Shown: positions 55,005 through 63,605 of the stretch, in pieces
Layout of the letters: each line of letters opens with the position of its first letter
Position numbering within the stretch: the stretch's first letter is position 1
Assembly (NCBI RefSeq): GCF_031951985.1
Contig: NZ_JAVLVU010000001.1
Coordinates: 2,604,001-2,668,000, forward strand
Direction: 5' to 3'
Source: Mucilaginibacter terrae
Lineage (GTDB): Bacteria > Bacteroidota > Bacteroidia > Sphingobacteriales > Sphingobacteriaceae
DNA length: 64,000 nt
Translations under genes and position numbers: made by a program
Notes under the pieces: model-generated
Databases searched by the model: none
What the model was told of the DNA's origin: nothing
The model's input: only the letters and a program-made list of their open reading frames with translations

Positions 55005-55838
55005 TTAAAACTTAAACACGGCAAAAACAGCCCCGCCGTAACCCTGTGGTGCATTGCGACCCGCAAACGTGTAAAAGCCGCTGCCAAATACCGAAAATTT
55101 GTTGGTAAACTTATGGCCATAGCTCACGCCTCCTTTTACATAATAGCCATCGTAAACCAGGTTGGGGTTAACGCTGATGAGGTTTTCATTGCTACTATAT
55201 GATCTTAGGCCGCCTACATCAAAGGTCAACTGGTTTTTCTTGCGATCATCTAAAGCAGTGCCTATGGTTATCGAACCTAATACCTGGTTGGGGCCTTTCT
55301 CGTCAAAGTAATGGCGGTAGGCCCCTTCAACGTTAAAATAAGCTTTGGAAGATAGTTCGCCGCTGTACATCAGTTTTCCTTCGGCACCCAAAACGCCATA
55401 GCCCATGGTATTACCTGTACGCGCTACGGTGTAAAGCGGCGCTATCACCGTTCCCTGAACCGATAAAAAGCGTTTGTATTTAAAGGCTGCTAAGTTGTAA
55501 GATAGTCCTAAGCTGGCATCGCCCAAACCGCTTGGGGTTGCCTGGGTGAGGCCACCAAATTTACTGCTTTGAACAGAGTAGGCAACGCTGGCCAGCAGAT
55601 CTAACCTTCGGCTGAGGCCCACGCCACCGTACAGGCCAAGTGTAACGGCATTAAAGGAGGTACCTGCCGGGGTAATTACCTTTTTACCGTTTTTATCCCA
55701 ATAGTTTTTTGAGCTGTAAAAGGTGAGCGATGGGGTGAAAATATGCCTGTACTTGCCTATAGGCCAGCCTGCAAACACTTGGGTGGTGTTGCCAATTAAT
55801 AAGGCTGTAAGCAAAGTAAGCAGGTAAAGTTTTTTCAT
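55005..55838 (-). CDS. Outer-membrane beta-barrel protein, copy B
   Basis: A 277-residue protein with a signal peptide ending VFA before GWPIGKYRH. Many amphipathic strands (LGLYGGVGLSRRLDLLASVAY, NVEGAYRHYFDEKGPNQ) and a C-terminal Phe (AVFKF) support an outer-membrane barrel. It is a homolog of the 52636 barrel in start and strand layout. It directly follows the membrane acyltransferase gene, 22 bp after its stop. Confidence 0.75.
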   Translation of the reverse strand: MKKLYLLTLLTALLIGNTTQVFAGWPIGKYRHIFTPSLTFYSSKNYWDKNGKKVITPAGTSFNAVTLGLYGGVGLSRRLDLLASVAYSVQSSKFGGLTQATPSGLGDASLGLSYNLAAFKYKRFLSVQGTVIAPLYTVARTGNTMGYGVLGAEGKLMYSGELSSKAYFNVEGAYRHYFDEKGPNQVLGSITIGTALDDRKKNQLTFDVGGLRSYSSNENLISVNPNLVYDGYYVKGGVSYGHKFTNKFSVFGSGFYTFAGRNAPQGYGGAVFAVFKF

Positions 55839-55859
55839 TTATACGTGTATGAGCTAATA

Positions 55860-57095
55860 TTATTTAATTAATGCCGATTCGTTTTCGGGGTTACGGGGCT
55901 TTGCCTTAATTAAAAAGTTCGACCTGCGGATGTAATGGTTAAGCGGCTCTTCAATGGTTTTAAACAATAGTATTGAAAGCGCATTCAGCAATACAAATTG
56001 TATAACCAGGTTAACGGTGTCGTTTTCGAAAGGTGAATGCTCCCACGATATGCCGTGAGTATCATAATATTCAAAAACCCAATCGTTAGCCTTATTTATC
56101 CAGTCGTTTAAAAAGTTGCGGATATAGCCTAAGTGGATAAGATAAAAGATGTACGAACTTTTACCTAAAAGCTCTACAAACTTAAATGAGAGGATGGTCT
56201 TGAATACCGTGCTTTCGGTTAGTAAGCCGTAAAAGAACATGGCTATGCAAGGCGGCAACAGGTAATTATTGGTAACGATACCAAATGGGTTATGTAAACC
56301 TGCACTCCAGCCGGCAGGGATGACTAATTGCGACATGATACCCACGCAAACCATCATTAGTAAAAAGCCCAGGTAAGTATACTTAACCTTATTGGTACGC
56401 CCGGTACCTTTGTTAAGCAGGATAAGCGCCAGTTGTATGCCCACAAAAAATTCGAAGCAACGCCCCAGGAAGGTGTAAACCATAACGAAGGTAAAGTTGC
56501 CGAAGAAACCATACCAGTTAAAGTTGCGGAAGATGAGCACCAGCAATAAGCCAATGCCGGTAAGCGCCAAAGGTTGTGTGAAAAATTGCCTGTATTTTTT
56601 ATTGATGAGGAAGGCGAACGGCGCCGAAAAGTAAAAGCATTCTTCAACCGTGAGCGACCAGCCCTGGCCAATGCCGCTGTCCCATAGATCGGCAAAAAAA
56701 CCGCGCACGAAAGTTACGTGCATTAACAGTAAGCCTGGCGCTGAGGGGAAGCCGAGGGTGATTTTTTCGTCGCGGGTAAAGTAATAGTAAATAAAGGCCA
56801 GTACAGTGAGCAAAAAGTACATGGGATAAATGCGGGCTACCCTGTTTTTTAAGTATTGCTTAAACCAGTCTTTAGTTAAATGGAAGTTATTATAATAACG
56901 GTAAGTAATTAAAAAACCCGAAAGCACAAAGAATATGGTAACCCCCATATGAAACTCTTGTAGAAATCTTTGCACAGCATGGGGAAAATTTCCATCAAAA
57001 ACATACTCAAAATGGGAAATGAATACCAGATAGGCGGCCAATGCACGTACGCCGGTTAAGGCTGGGATATAGCTTTGCAGGTTTTTTTGCGTCAC
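55860..57095 (-). CDS. Membrane O-acyltransferase (acyltransferase 3/OafA-like)
   Basis: A multi-pass enzyme that would transfer acyl, often acetyl, groups to an extracytoplasmic sugar. I set the start at the GTG at 57095 (411 residues), because a longer frame to a TTG at 57143 contains a TAAGTTTG promoter element. The family start YIPALTGVRALAAYLVFISHF, GVTIFFVLSGFLITYRYY and a conserved RIYPMYF segment are seen, with about ten hydrophobic segments. It is first in a five-gene run with two barrel/esterase pairs. Confidence 0.85.
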   Translation of the reverse strand: MTQKNLQSYIPALTGVRALAAYLVFISHFEYVFDGNFPHAVQRFLQEFHMGVTIFFVLSGFLITYRYYNNFHLTKDWFKQYLKNRVARIYPMYFLLTVLAFIYYYFTRDEKITLGFPSAPGLLLMHVTFVRGFFADLWDSGIGQGWSLTVEECFYFSAPFAFLINKKYRQFFTQPLALTGIGLLLVLIFRNFNWYGFFGNFTFVMVYTFLGRCFEFFVGIQLALILLNKGTGRTNKVKYTYLGFLLMMVCVGIMSQLVIPAGWSAGLHNPFGIVTNNYLLPPCIAMFFYGLLTESTVFKTILSFKFVELLGKSSYIFYLIHLGYIRNFLNDWINKANDWVFEYYDTHGISWEHSPFENDTVNLVIQFVLLNALSILLFKTIEEPLNHYIRRSNFLIKAKPRNPENESALIK

Positions 57096-57112
57096 AATAG
57101 TTGTAATAAACT

Positions 57113-57120
57113 CAAACTTA
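57113..57120 (-). promoter_or_regulatory. -7 element of the acyltransferase promoter
   Basis: Reverse strand TAAGTTTG fits TAnnTTTG. It lies inside the longer reading frame and about 13 bases upstream of the GTG chosen as the start, which decides that start. Confidence 0.5.
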
Positions 57121-57161
57121 ACTACGTGTTTATTACAAAGCAAATACCAAAGCGTATTATT

Positions 57162-58112
57162 TTACATGGCCGAGCCCTGTATAATGCCACGGCTTAATAT
57201 TGCGCTATCAATATAATGTTGTATCTCTGATTTTTTTAACTGCCAGTTAGGGGCAATGAGTAGTTCACGGTCTGACAGGCCGAAGAGGCGTTGTACCACC
57301 ACATCGGGGCGTACAATGGGCAATAGTTCGCACAAAAAGTCGGTATACTCGGGCAGGCTGAACAGCTTGAAAGGTTCGCGTTTGTATTTTACGCCCATTA
57401 CCGAACCTTCCACAATATGCAGGTGGTGAAACTTTACGAATTTAATTTGCGGATGGCGATTGATCTCGTCGGCATACTTTAACATCATCTCGTGCGATTC
57501 CCAAGGGAAGCCAAATATAGTATGCACGCAAATATCAAGCTTGCTATTCTCCACCAGTTTAAGGGCGTTGAGGAGATCTTCATGAGAACAGCCACGGTTG
57601 ATCTGGTTCAGGGTATCGTTATATATCGATTCCATGCCCATTTCCAAATCCACATCAAAGCGGTCGGTGTAGCTTTCGAGCAGGGCTATCTTTTCGGCAT
57701 CAATGCAATCTGGACGGGTACCAATGGATAGGCCTACCGTATTTTCAGGATCGACACTCAATGCTTCATCATACATCATTTTTAAATAATGTGTGGGGGC
57801 ATAAGTATTGGTATTGGGCTGAAAGTAGATGATAAATTTATCGGCCTTGTTGCCATTGCGGGCGCGCTCAATACCTCGTTCAACCTGTTCGCGCAAATTT
57901 GGTGTGCTGCGCGATACAGTTGGCGTAAACGAATCGACATTGCAATAGGTACAGCCGCCATAGCCTTTAGAGCCATCGCGATTGGGACAGGTAAAGCCGC
58001 CATCCACAATAACTTTAAACACACGCTGGCCATCGTACTTTTTACGCAGCCATGCGCCGTAGTTGTTATATCCCTTAAATCCCTGCTTTACTGTATCTTC
58101 GGCCAATTGCAT
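57162..58112 (-). CDS. Radical SAM protein, TIGR01212 (YhcC-like) family
   Basis: A 316-residue radical SAM enzyme. The cluster motif is C-x11-C-x2-C with CPNRDG, then YGGCTYCN, in the TIGR01212 pattern; family features GLSIGTRPDCID, DVDLEMGMES and HTIFGFPWE are also present. The substrate is unknown; E. coli YhcC is in this group. A heptamer array starts 25 bp upstream of the start codon. Confidence 0.88.
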   Translation of the reverse strand: MQLAEDTVKQGFKGYNNYGAWLRKKYDGQRVFKVIVDGGFTCPNRDGSKGYGGCTYCNVDSFTPTVSRSTPNLREQVERGIERARNGNKADKFIIYFQPNTNTYAPTHYLKMMYDEALSVDPENTVGLSIGTRPDCIDAEKIALLESYTDRFDVDLEMGMESIYNDTLNQINRGCSHEDLLNALKLVENSKLDICVHTIFGFPWESHEMMLKYADEINRHPQIKFVKFHHLHIVEGSVMGVKYKREPFKLFSLPEYTDFLCELLPIVRPDVVVQRLFGLSDRELLIAPNWQLKKSEIQHYIDSAILSRGIIQGSAM

Positions 58113-58136
58113 ATCGGGTGCAAAGATAAGGTTTTT

Positions 58137-58171
58137 GATTTCGAAATTCGGATTTTCGATTTCGGATTTAC
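58137..58171. repeat. Heptamer array upstream of the radical SAM gene
   Basis: GATTTCG, AAATTCG, GATTTTC, GATTTCG, GATTTAC can be read as five consecutive 7-mers. Further but weaker period-7 sequence follows to about 58215. Confidence 0.55.
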
Positions 58172-58233
58172 AATGGAGAGATATTTTGATTTCGGAAGTG
58201 GAGTGTTTAATTTCGAATTTAAGCTATCAATAG

Positions 58234-58338
58234 TGTCATTGCGAGGAGCGGAATGGCTGAGTGCGATGGGGCGACGTGGCAATCTCCTCGCGTTTCGTTT
58301 TGCATGAGGAGATTGCCACGCTATCGCTCGCAATGACA
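58234..58338. repeat. Extended inverted repeat of the GTCATTGCGAG type
   Basis: TGTCATTGCGAG (58234-58245) pairs with CTCGCAATGACA (58327-58338). Inside, CGTGGCAATCTCCTC (58275-58289) pairs with GAGGAGATTGCCACG (58306-58320). This layout resembles a widespread interspersed REP-like element family, by pattern and not by search. Confidence 0.75.
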
Positions 58339-58362
58339 CATTGTTATAAAATCAATCCGATT

Positions 58363-59382
58363 TTACCTTTTCTCCACCCTATCATAAAATCCGCCAAACG
58401 AATTCATCTTCACCGCATCTTCTTTAAAAAAGTCGCCGGGGAAGCCCAGTGGTATCTGGCTGGCTTCGTCGAGCTTTTGCATTTGCTCGGTGGTTAGCTT
58501 TACGTCGGCTGCTTTAAGATTTTGGTTTAGCTGCTCCAATTTGGTTGCACCCACAATAGGGATGCACGAAAAATCCTGGTGCATCATCCAGGCTAAGGCT
58601 ACGTGGGCTGGTTCGGCGCCAATTTCTTCGGCAATGTCTATTACCACGCGGGTAATGCGTTCGCTGTTTTCGTTGCGGCGGTTGCTTTCGGCTTTTACAC
58701 GACCGTTTTCGCCACGCAGGTATTTGCCGGTGAGTGCGCCGCCAGCTAATGGTGCCCAGGGGGTAACCGTCATGCCAAAGTGTTTAGCCATGGGTATCAG
58801 TTCGCGCTCTGGTGTACGTTGTAATAAGCTGTATTCAACCTGTAAAGCTATAAACTGGCTCCAGCCCATTAGCTCAGCTAAAGTATTGCCTTTGGCTACT
58901 ACCCAGGCGGGGGTATCGCTAATGGCAGCATAGTTCACCTTGCCCTGGCGTATCAGGTCGTCAAGGCCTCGTAATACCTCGTCAATGGGCGTAATATTAT
59001 CCCAAATGTGCAGGTATAGTACATCAATATAATCAGTTTGCAGGCGTTTTAGGCTTTCCTCTACGCTGCGCATCATGTTTTTACGGTTGTTGCCCGATGC
59101 GTTTACGTTGGTCATGTTATCCTTGAGCGTGTACTTGGTGGCTACCACAAACTGGTGACGGTCATGAATGCTCAGGTACTCGCCAATGATCTTTTCGCTG
59201 GTGCCCAGTTTGTACATGTTGGCCGTATCGAGGAAATTGCCACCGGCTTCGGCATAGGCGTCCATAATTTCGAAGCTGGTTTGCTTATCGGCACCCCAAC
59301 CGGCCTCGGTACCAAAGCCCATGGTGCCCAAACATAGCTCAGAAACTTTAAGGCCCGAGCGGCCCAGTAATTTGTAGTTCAT
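58363..59382 (-). CDS. Aldo-keto reductase family protein, copy 2
   Basis: A 339-residue NAD(P)H-linked oxidoreductase. The start MNYKLLGRSGLKVSELCLGTMGFG, FLDTANMYKLGTSEK with Asp and Tyr, VVATKYTL with the Lys and LYLHIWD with the His are the expected catalytic elements. Paralogous to the 31175 gene. The promoter region upstream contains a C-run/G-run element (59388-59412). Confidence 0.88.
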   Translation of the reverse strand: MNYKLLGRSGLKVSELCLGTMGFGTEAGWGADKQTSFEIMDAYAEAGGNFLDTANMYKLGTSEKIIGEYLSIHDRHQFVVATKYTLKDNMTNVNASGNNRKNMMRSVEESLKRLQTDYIDVLYLHIWDNITPIDEVLRGLDDLIRQGKVNYAAISDTPAWVVAKGNTLAELMGWSQFIALQVEYSLLQRTPERELIPMAKHFGMTVTPWAPLAGGALTGKYLRGENGRVKAESNRRNENSERITRVVIDIAEEIGAEPAHVALAWMMHQDFSCIPIVGATKLEQLNQNLKAADVKLTTEQMQKLDEASQIPLGFPGDFFKEDAVKMNSFGGFYDRVEKR

Positions 59383-59387
59383 ATACC

Positions 59388-59412
59388 CCCAGCCCCCTAA
59401 AGGGGGAGCTCA
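59388..59412. repeat. GC-rich repeat element near 59400
   Basis: CCCCAGCCCCCTAAAGGGGGAGCT contains an inverted CCCCCT/AGGGGG. It resembles the GC-rich elements near 3790, 16620 and 59930 and lies just upstream of the aldo-keto reductase copy 2. Confidence 0.5.
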
Positions 59413-59530
59413 GGAGCAAAGTTAGTAAAAGCTCTTACTTGCCAAAGGTTGCCGCGTAAAAACCGCCCTGCGCTTAAAAAAAACAATTGATTTACCGGCT
59501 TGTAATTTATTATATCAATAGTAAACGGTT

Positions 59531-59845
59531 ATGAAGATTGTACACACGACAGGGCCTGTGAATACCCAACATTTGAAAGCTTTTTTAGAGAATAACCTAA
59601 ACACCCGATTTAAAGAAAACCGGCACATGGATATGGACCTGGAGTATGTTGATACCGAAAACGGGCTTGAAATTAAGCTCCCTGAGTTATATGATAGCTT
59701 TTTGTTTGAAATACACTTAGTGAACGGGAATGAGCTGCACGTTGCCAAGTCGGAGCATTTTGTTAATGATGTAAATGCACTTACTATTGAAGAAATTTTA
59801 AATAGCCTTTTGTTAGATTATTCGAACAAAGAAAATAATGTATAA
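59531..59845 (+). CDS. Small acidic hypothetical protein
   Basis: A 104-residue protein without signal peptide, acidic with strand and helix alternation (NTQHLKAFLENNLNTRFKENRH, ADLEYVD-like MDLEYVDTENGLEIKLPELY). I recognise no domain. It lies between the aldo-keto reductase and the desaturase; its start ATG is at 59531. Confidence 0.55.
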   Translation: MKIVHTTGPVNTQHLKAFLENNLNTRFKENRHMDMDLEYVDTENGLEIKLPELYDSFLFEIHLVNGNELHVAKSEHFVNDVNALTIEEILNSLLLDYSNKENNV

Positions 59846-59851
59846 ACAAAA

Positions 59852-59884
59852 AATGCCTGCTAACCAATATGATTAACAAGCATT
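59852..59884 (-). terminator. Terminator of the acyl-ACP desaturase gene
   Basis: The reverse strand reads AATGCTTGTTAA then TTAGCAGGCATT, a 12-base stem with two mismatches tolerated by G-U pairing, followed by T6. The desaturase gene ends at 59989 on the same strand, so the terminator is 100 bases downstream. Confidence 0.7.
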
Positions 59885-59919
59885 ATGGGGTGCTGAAACA
59901 GGTTCAGCATGACTTTTAT

Positions 59920-59966
59920 ATTCTAAAGCCCTTCCGCCTCAGGCGGAGAGGGCTTGGGTGGGGCAA
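59920..59966. repeat. REP-like hairpin after the desaturase gene
   Basis: AAGCCCTTCCGCC-TCA-GGCGGAGAGGGCTT forms a strong imperfect hairpin followed by GGGTGGGGC. The tail matches the REP-like elements at 3793 and 16700. Confidence 0.55.
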
Positions 59967-59988
59967 TTATCCGTGTATCCAGCTGAAT

Positions 59989-60948
59989 TTATATTCCAGC
60001 GAAGGATTCTTCATACCGCTCTGCAATACGTAGTAAACGGTTTGGCAAAGCAATAATATAATCACGTGCTTTTTCGCCTGCGTCATTTAGTTCGGTACGG
60101 CTTTCAATCTGCCACTCGTCTATCAGGTCTTTTAAAATATCAACATAGTCAACGGCAGTATAAACGCCTAAACGTTGGGCGGCATCGGTAAAGTGACCAA
60201 AGGTTTGGCCTATCTTTAAACCAACCTCACGCATGAAGTGTGCCGGCATTACAATTTTCTTGCGCATCATATCCTCAAAGGCAATCATGGCCTCGTTGGC
60301 GTCTACATCAAATATTTTGTTGATGAAGTGTATGTAAGCTTTAGCATGGCGGGCTTCGTCTGACGCGATAACGCCACACATTTTTGATAATAGTGTGTCG
60401 CCATCTTTTTTAGCTAATGATGCCACCCTGCGGTGCGATACATTGGTAGCCAACTCCTGGAAAGAAGTATAGATGAAGTTACGGTATGGGTCGGTACCGG
60501 TGCCAATATCAAAACCATCGGCAATCAAATACTGGGTTGATATTTCCATAGCGCGCATGTTTACACGGCCCGACAGGTACAGATACTTATTCAATAAATC
60601 ACCGTGGCGGTTTTCTTCGGCCGTCCAGTGGCGGGTCCAGGTCATCCAGCCGTTATGTTCTGATTTGTCCACCCCCTCAACCATGGCTAACCATGATTCA
60701 TAGGTAGGCAGTGCTTCTTCGGTAATGGTATCGCCAATTAAAACGGCAACCAGGTCATATGATAAGCCTTGAGCGCTTTCCTGAAGTTCCTTAATTTCCG
60801 AAAAAAAAGTATCGCGGGTTGAGTCAGGTAAAAAGTCAGAGGGCTGCCAAATTTGGTCGATGGGCTTTAAAAAATCATACATCTTTTCGAGCATGTATTT
60901 TTCAATATGCATCATTACCTCACGACGTTTTTCTACGAAAAATTCCAT
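59989..60948 (-). CDS. Acyl-[acyl-carrier-protein] desaturase
   Basis: A di-iron enzyme that introduces a double bond in acyl-ACP. Started at the ATG at 60948 (MEFFVEKRREVMMHIEKYM), the protein is 319 residues. The di-iron ligands are in WTAEENRHGDLL (EExxH) and VIASDEARHAKAY (DExxH), the pattern of soluble stearoyl-ACP-type desaturases. The WQPSDFLPD segment also fits. An upstream extension of 16 residues is unsupported. Confidence 0.9.
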   Translation of the reverse strand: MEFFVEKRREVMMHIEKYMLEKMYDFLKPIDQIWQPSDFLPDSTRDTFFSEIKELQESAQGLSYDLVAVLIGDTITEEALPTYESWLAMVEGVDKSEHNGWMTWTRHWTAEENRHGDLLNKYLYLSGRVNMRAMEISTQYLIADGFDIGTGTDPYRNFIYTSFQELATNVSHRRVASLAKKDGDTLLSKMCGVIASDEARHAKAYIHFINKIFDVDANEAMIAFEDMMRKKIVMPAHFMREVGLKIGQTFGHFTDAAQRLGVYTAVDYVDILKDLIDEWQIESRTELNDAGEKARDYIIALPNRLLRIAERYEESFAGI

Positions 60949-61000
60949 AATTTTATTTGGGTGGGCAAAGTTACTTATTTTAAGTAAGTTGTACAATTAA

Positions 61001-62149
61001 TTACTTTTTAGGTTCATAGCCTATGGCATTGGCCATACAGACTGGCAAATTTTTAATGGTGGGCTTACCCGAGAACAACGAAAAATTTCCGTTGTATTCC
61101 CAAAGCATGCCCGGTATGTGCAGTTCCTTAAGCACGGAGCGTACCGCTTTAATATAACGGCAACGGCTATCTAAATCTGCGTACTTGTTATATACTCCGT
61201 ACTCGCTGCATATTACAGGAACACCATAAGTACCCGCCCAGTTTTTAACTATTTGTAATTTATCTTTTACCGATCGTTCATTGCCATCAGTTTTGTATTG
61301 ATTATAATTTGTTTCGCCCCAGGTGTTTTTTGCCTTTGGGTTAATAGCGGGAAAATTTTCCACGGTATAGGGAAATGGCACCCCGGTTGTGGAAACCTGA
61401 TTACCCACCCAGCTTGCTCCCTGGTGAGTAAAAAAGAAAGGTTCGTAAAAATGGCAGGTATATATAATATTTTCATCACCAAGGCGTACCATGCGGCTCA
61501 ATTCGTAAATACTGTTATAGTTTGAAGCTCCCACCAAAAACGTTCTTTTGGCATCTATTTTACGCAATGCGGTCACAATATTATAAGCTGCATCCTTCCA
61601 TACTTGCGGGCTCATGGGAGGTGGTTCATTATAAATTTCAAAAAAGAGCTTATCAGGCGAAGCCTTGGCATATTTACGTGTTAAAATGCTCCAGGTATTA
61701 ATAATTGAACGGGTTTCGGCAACGTAATTCGTATCATTCAGGTTGCCGTAGTGATAATCTATTACCAGTTTAAAGCCATGCCGGTTGCATAAATTCCACA
61801 CATAGTCAATTGATTTAATTACTGTGATAATTGAAATATGTTTACTTTCGTAATACTTAAAAGCTACAGGTAGCCTGATGCTTTTAAAGCCAAGTTTTTT
61901 AAGGAGTTTAAAATCGCTATCAGCAACCGGGCGCTGTTTCAAGGCATCGGCATTCCAGGTTTGTTCTAACCACGAAATGCTTATCCCATTATCCAACGAT
62001 GCAGCCCGTTTAATGGCTATGGCTCGGGTTTGTGCAAATGTTGGTGTGCTTTTTGCACCTGCAAAGCAAACTATTACAAAAAATAACCAAAAAGGTTTAA
62101 CTTTTGATAATGTTAAAAGCGATATTTTATTAATCTCTATGTTTAGCAT
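61001..62149 (-). CDS. Glycoside hydrolase family 5 protein (secreted)
   Basis: Secreted glycosidase of 382 residues. The N-terminal 40 residues form a signal peptide ending FAQ. The GH5 features are IRLPVAFKYYE, DYHYGNLN, the acid/base Glu175 in EIYNEPP, and the nucleophile Glu316 in ICSEYGVY, so it should cut beta-1,4 or similar glucans. It points away from a histidine kinase and a BcsB-like gene, so a role in cellulose handling is plausible. Confidence 0.88.
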   Translation of the reverse strand: MLNIEINKISLLTLSKVKPFWLFFVIVCFAGAKSTPTFAQTRAIAIKRAASLDNGISISWLEQTWNADALKQRPVADSDFKLLKKLGFKSIRLPVAFKYYESKHISIITVIKSIDYVWNLCNRHGFKLVIDYHYGNLNDTNYVAETRSIINTWSILTRKYAKASPDKLFFEIYNEPPPMSPQVWKDAAYNIVTALRKIDAKRTFLVGASNYNSIYELSRMVRLGDENIIYTCHFYEPFFFTHQGASWVGNQVSTTGVPFPYTVENFPAINPKAKNTWGETNYNQYKTDGNERSVKDKLQIVKNWAGTYGVPVICSEYGVYNKYADLDSRCRYIKAVRSVLKELHIPGMLWEYNGNFSLFSGKPTIKNLPVCMANAIGYEPKK

Positions 62150-62215
62150 TTAAATTATTTATAGTTTTAACAAGGCAAATTTTATTCACAATTGATAAAT
62201 ATTTACACCATATAA

Positions 62216-63565
62216 ATGATTGCCCAAATCAATAAAGAAGAATACCTTAAAGAAACCCGGAAAAAAGCCTGGTTTATTACTAACAATATTATTTGGACTA
62301 TAATTTTTTTATATCCGCTTTTAGGTATTATTGACTTTATATATACCACCAATTATTGGGTAGAAATTATGGTAGTACGCATAATTGTGGTTGCCATTAT
62401 TTACGGTATCTATAATTACTTCCAAAAAAACAAGCTCGATTACCGCATACTGCTGCATATCAGCTTCTTTTTACTCTCGCTGGTGATGTCGATACTATGT
62501 AATATAGTTGATATAAGCCATATTACCATTTACTTTTTAATGTATGCTATCATCATCCTGTTTTTTAATCTGCAGGTATTTTGGGAGCCGGTAAACTCTT
62601 TGATACAATCATTGGTAGCCTTAATGCTGCTGGCCATATTTTATAATATACTTAACAGCTATTCGCTCGATGTGTTTATCAGTAATGGTGGTCAATATTT
62701 CTTTATTATTGCTTTTGCATCATGCTTAATTCCGGCATCGCGTTATAAGGTTATACAACGCGAGGTTACTTCACAACTGCTTATCGAACAGTCGAACGAG
62801 CAATTGAAAGCGCAAAACCGCGACATTATGGAGAAGAACAGTATTATCGATATTCAGTACGATAAGCTGCGCCGCCTGGATGAGCAAAAAAATAGCTTCA
62901 TCAATATTGCCGGTCACGATCTAAAAAACCTCATTGGTTCTATTGTGATGAGTAATAACATGATTCAGGAAGAAGAATATCGCCTGAGTGAAGACCAGAA
63001 AGAATTTACCCGTTACATCAGCGAATCATCAGAGAAAATGCAATACCTGCTCAAAACCCTGATGGATGTTAAAGAGATCGAATCGCCGGAGATAAAGTTC
63101 AATATGGAAACCTTTGATGCCAACAGCGTAGCTGTTCATGTATTTAAGGGCCTTGTTGATACGGCCAATATGAAAAACGTTCACCTGATCGATAATATAC
63201 TGAAATTGCCGCTGAACGTAAGGCTCGACAGGGTATTTACCAGCCAGGTATTTCAAAACCTTTTATCAAACGCCATTAAGTTTTCGCAAACTAACAATAA
63301 CCTGCGCGTAGTAACCAGCCTGCAGCGTCAAAAATTTGTTTTTGAGATTATTGACGAAGGTATAGCCATTGGCCAGCAGGAATTAGACATTATGTTTAAC
63401 CGCCTGAGAACCCTAAGCGATGCCTCAGGTTCGGCTGCCGAAAGCCGGTTAGGACTTGGCCTTTCTATTGCCAAGCTAATGACCATTGAAATGGGCGGTG
63501 AGCTTACCTACCGCAGCGATGATAACGGCAACTATTTTAAAGTAGAATTTTACGCTATAAACTAA
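62216..63565 (+). CDS. Sensor histidine kinase with N-terminal membrane domain
   Basis: A 449-residue membrane kinase. The N-terminal 180 residues hold about five or six hydrophobic segments, followed by a coiled coil (residues about 190-225) and the catalytic core: H-box INIAGHDLKNLIGSI with His234, N-box FQNLLSNAIKFS, G1 EIIDEGIAIG (degenerate; DxGxG expected) and G2 LGLGLSIAKLM. No partner response regulator is in the window. It is 40 bp upstream of the BcsB-like gene. Confidence 0.9.
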   Translation: MIAQINKEEYLKETRKKAWFITNNIIWTIIFLYPLLGIIDFIYTTNYWVEIMVVRIIVVAIIYGIYNYFQKNKLDYRILLHISFFLLSLVMSILCNIVDISHITIYFLMYAIIILFFNLQVFWEPVNSLIQSLVALMLLAIFYNILNSYSLDVFISNGGQYFFIIAFASCLIPASRYKVIQREVTSQLLIEQSNEQLKAQNRDIMEKNSIIDIQYDKLRRLDEQKNSFINIAGHDLKNLIGSIVMSNNMIQEEEYRLSEDQKEFTRYISESSEKMQYLLKTLMDVKEIESPEIKFNMETFDANSVAVHVFKGLVDTANMKNVHLIDNILKLPLNVRLDRVFTSQVFQNLLSNAIKFSQTNNNLRVVTSLQRQKFVFEIIDEGIAIGQQELDIMFNRLRTLSDASGSAAESRLGLGLSIAKLMTIEMGGELTYRSDDNGNYFKVEFYAIN

Positions 63566-63605
63566 TACAAACACGCATACTTAGAACAATAACCTGCAAC
63601 TTGAT

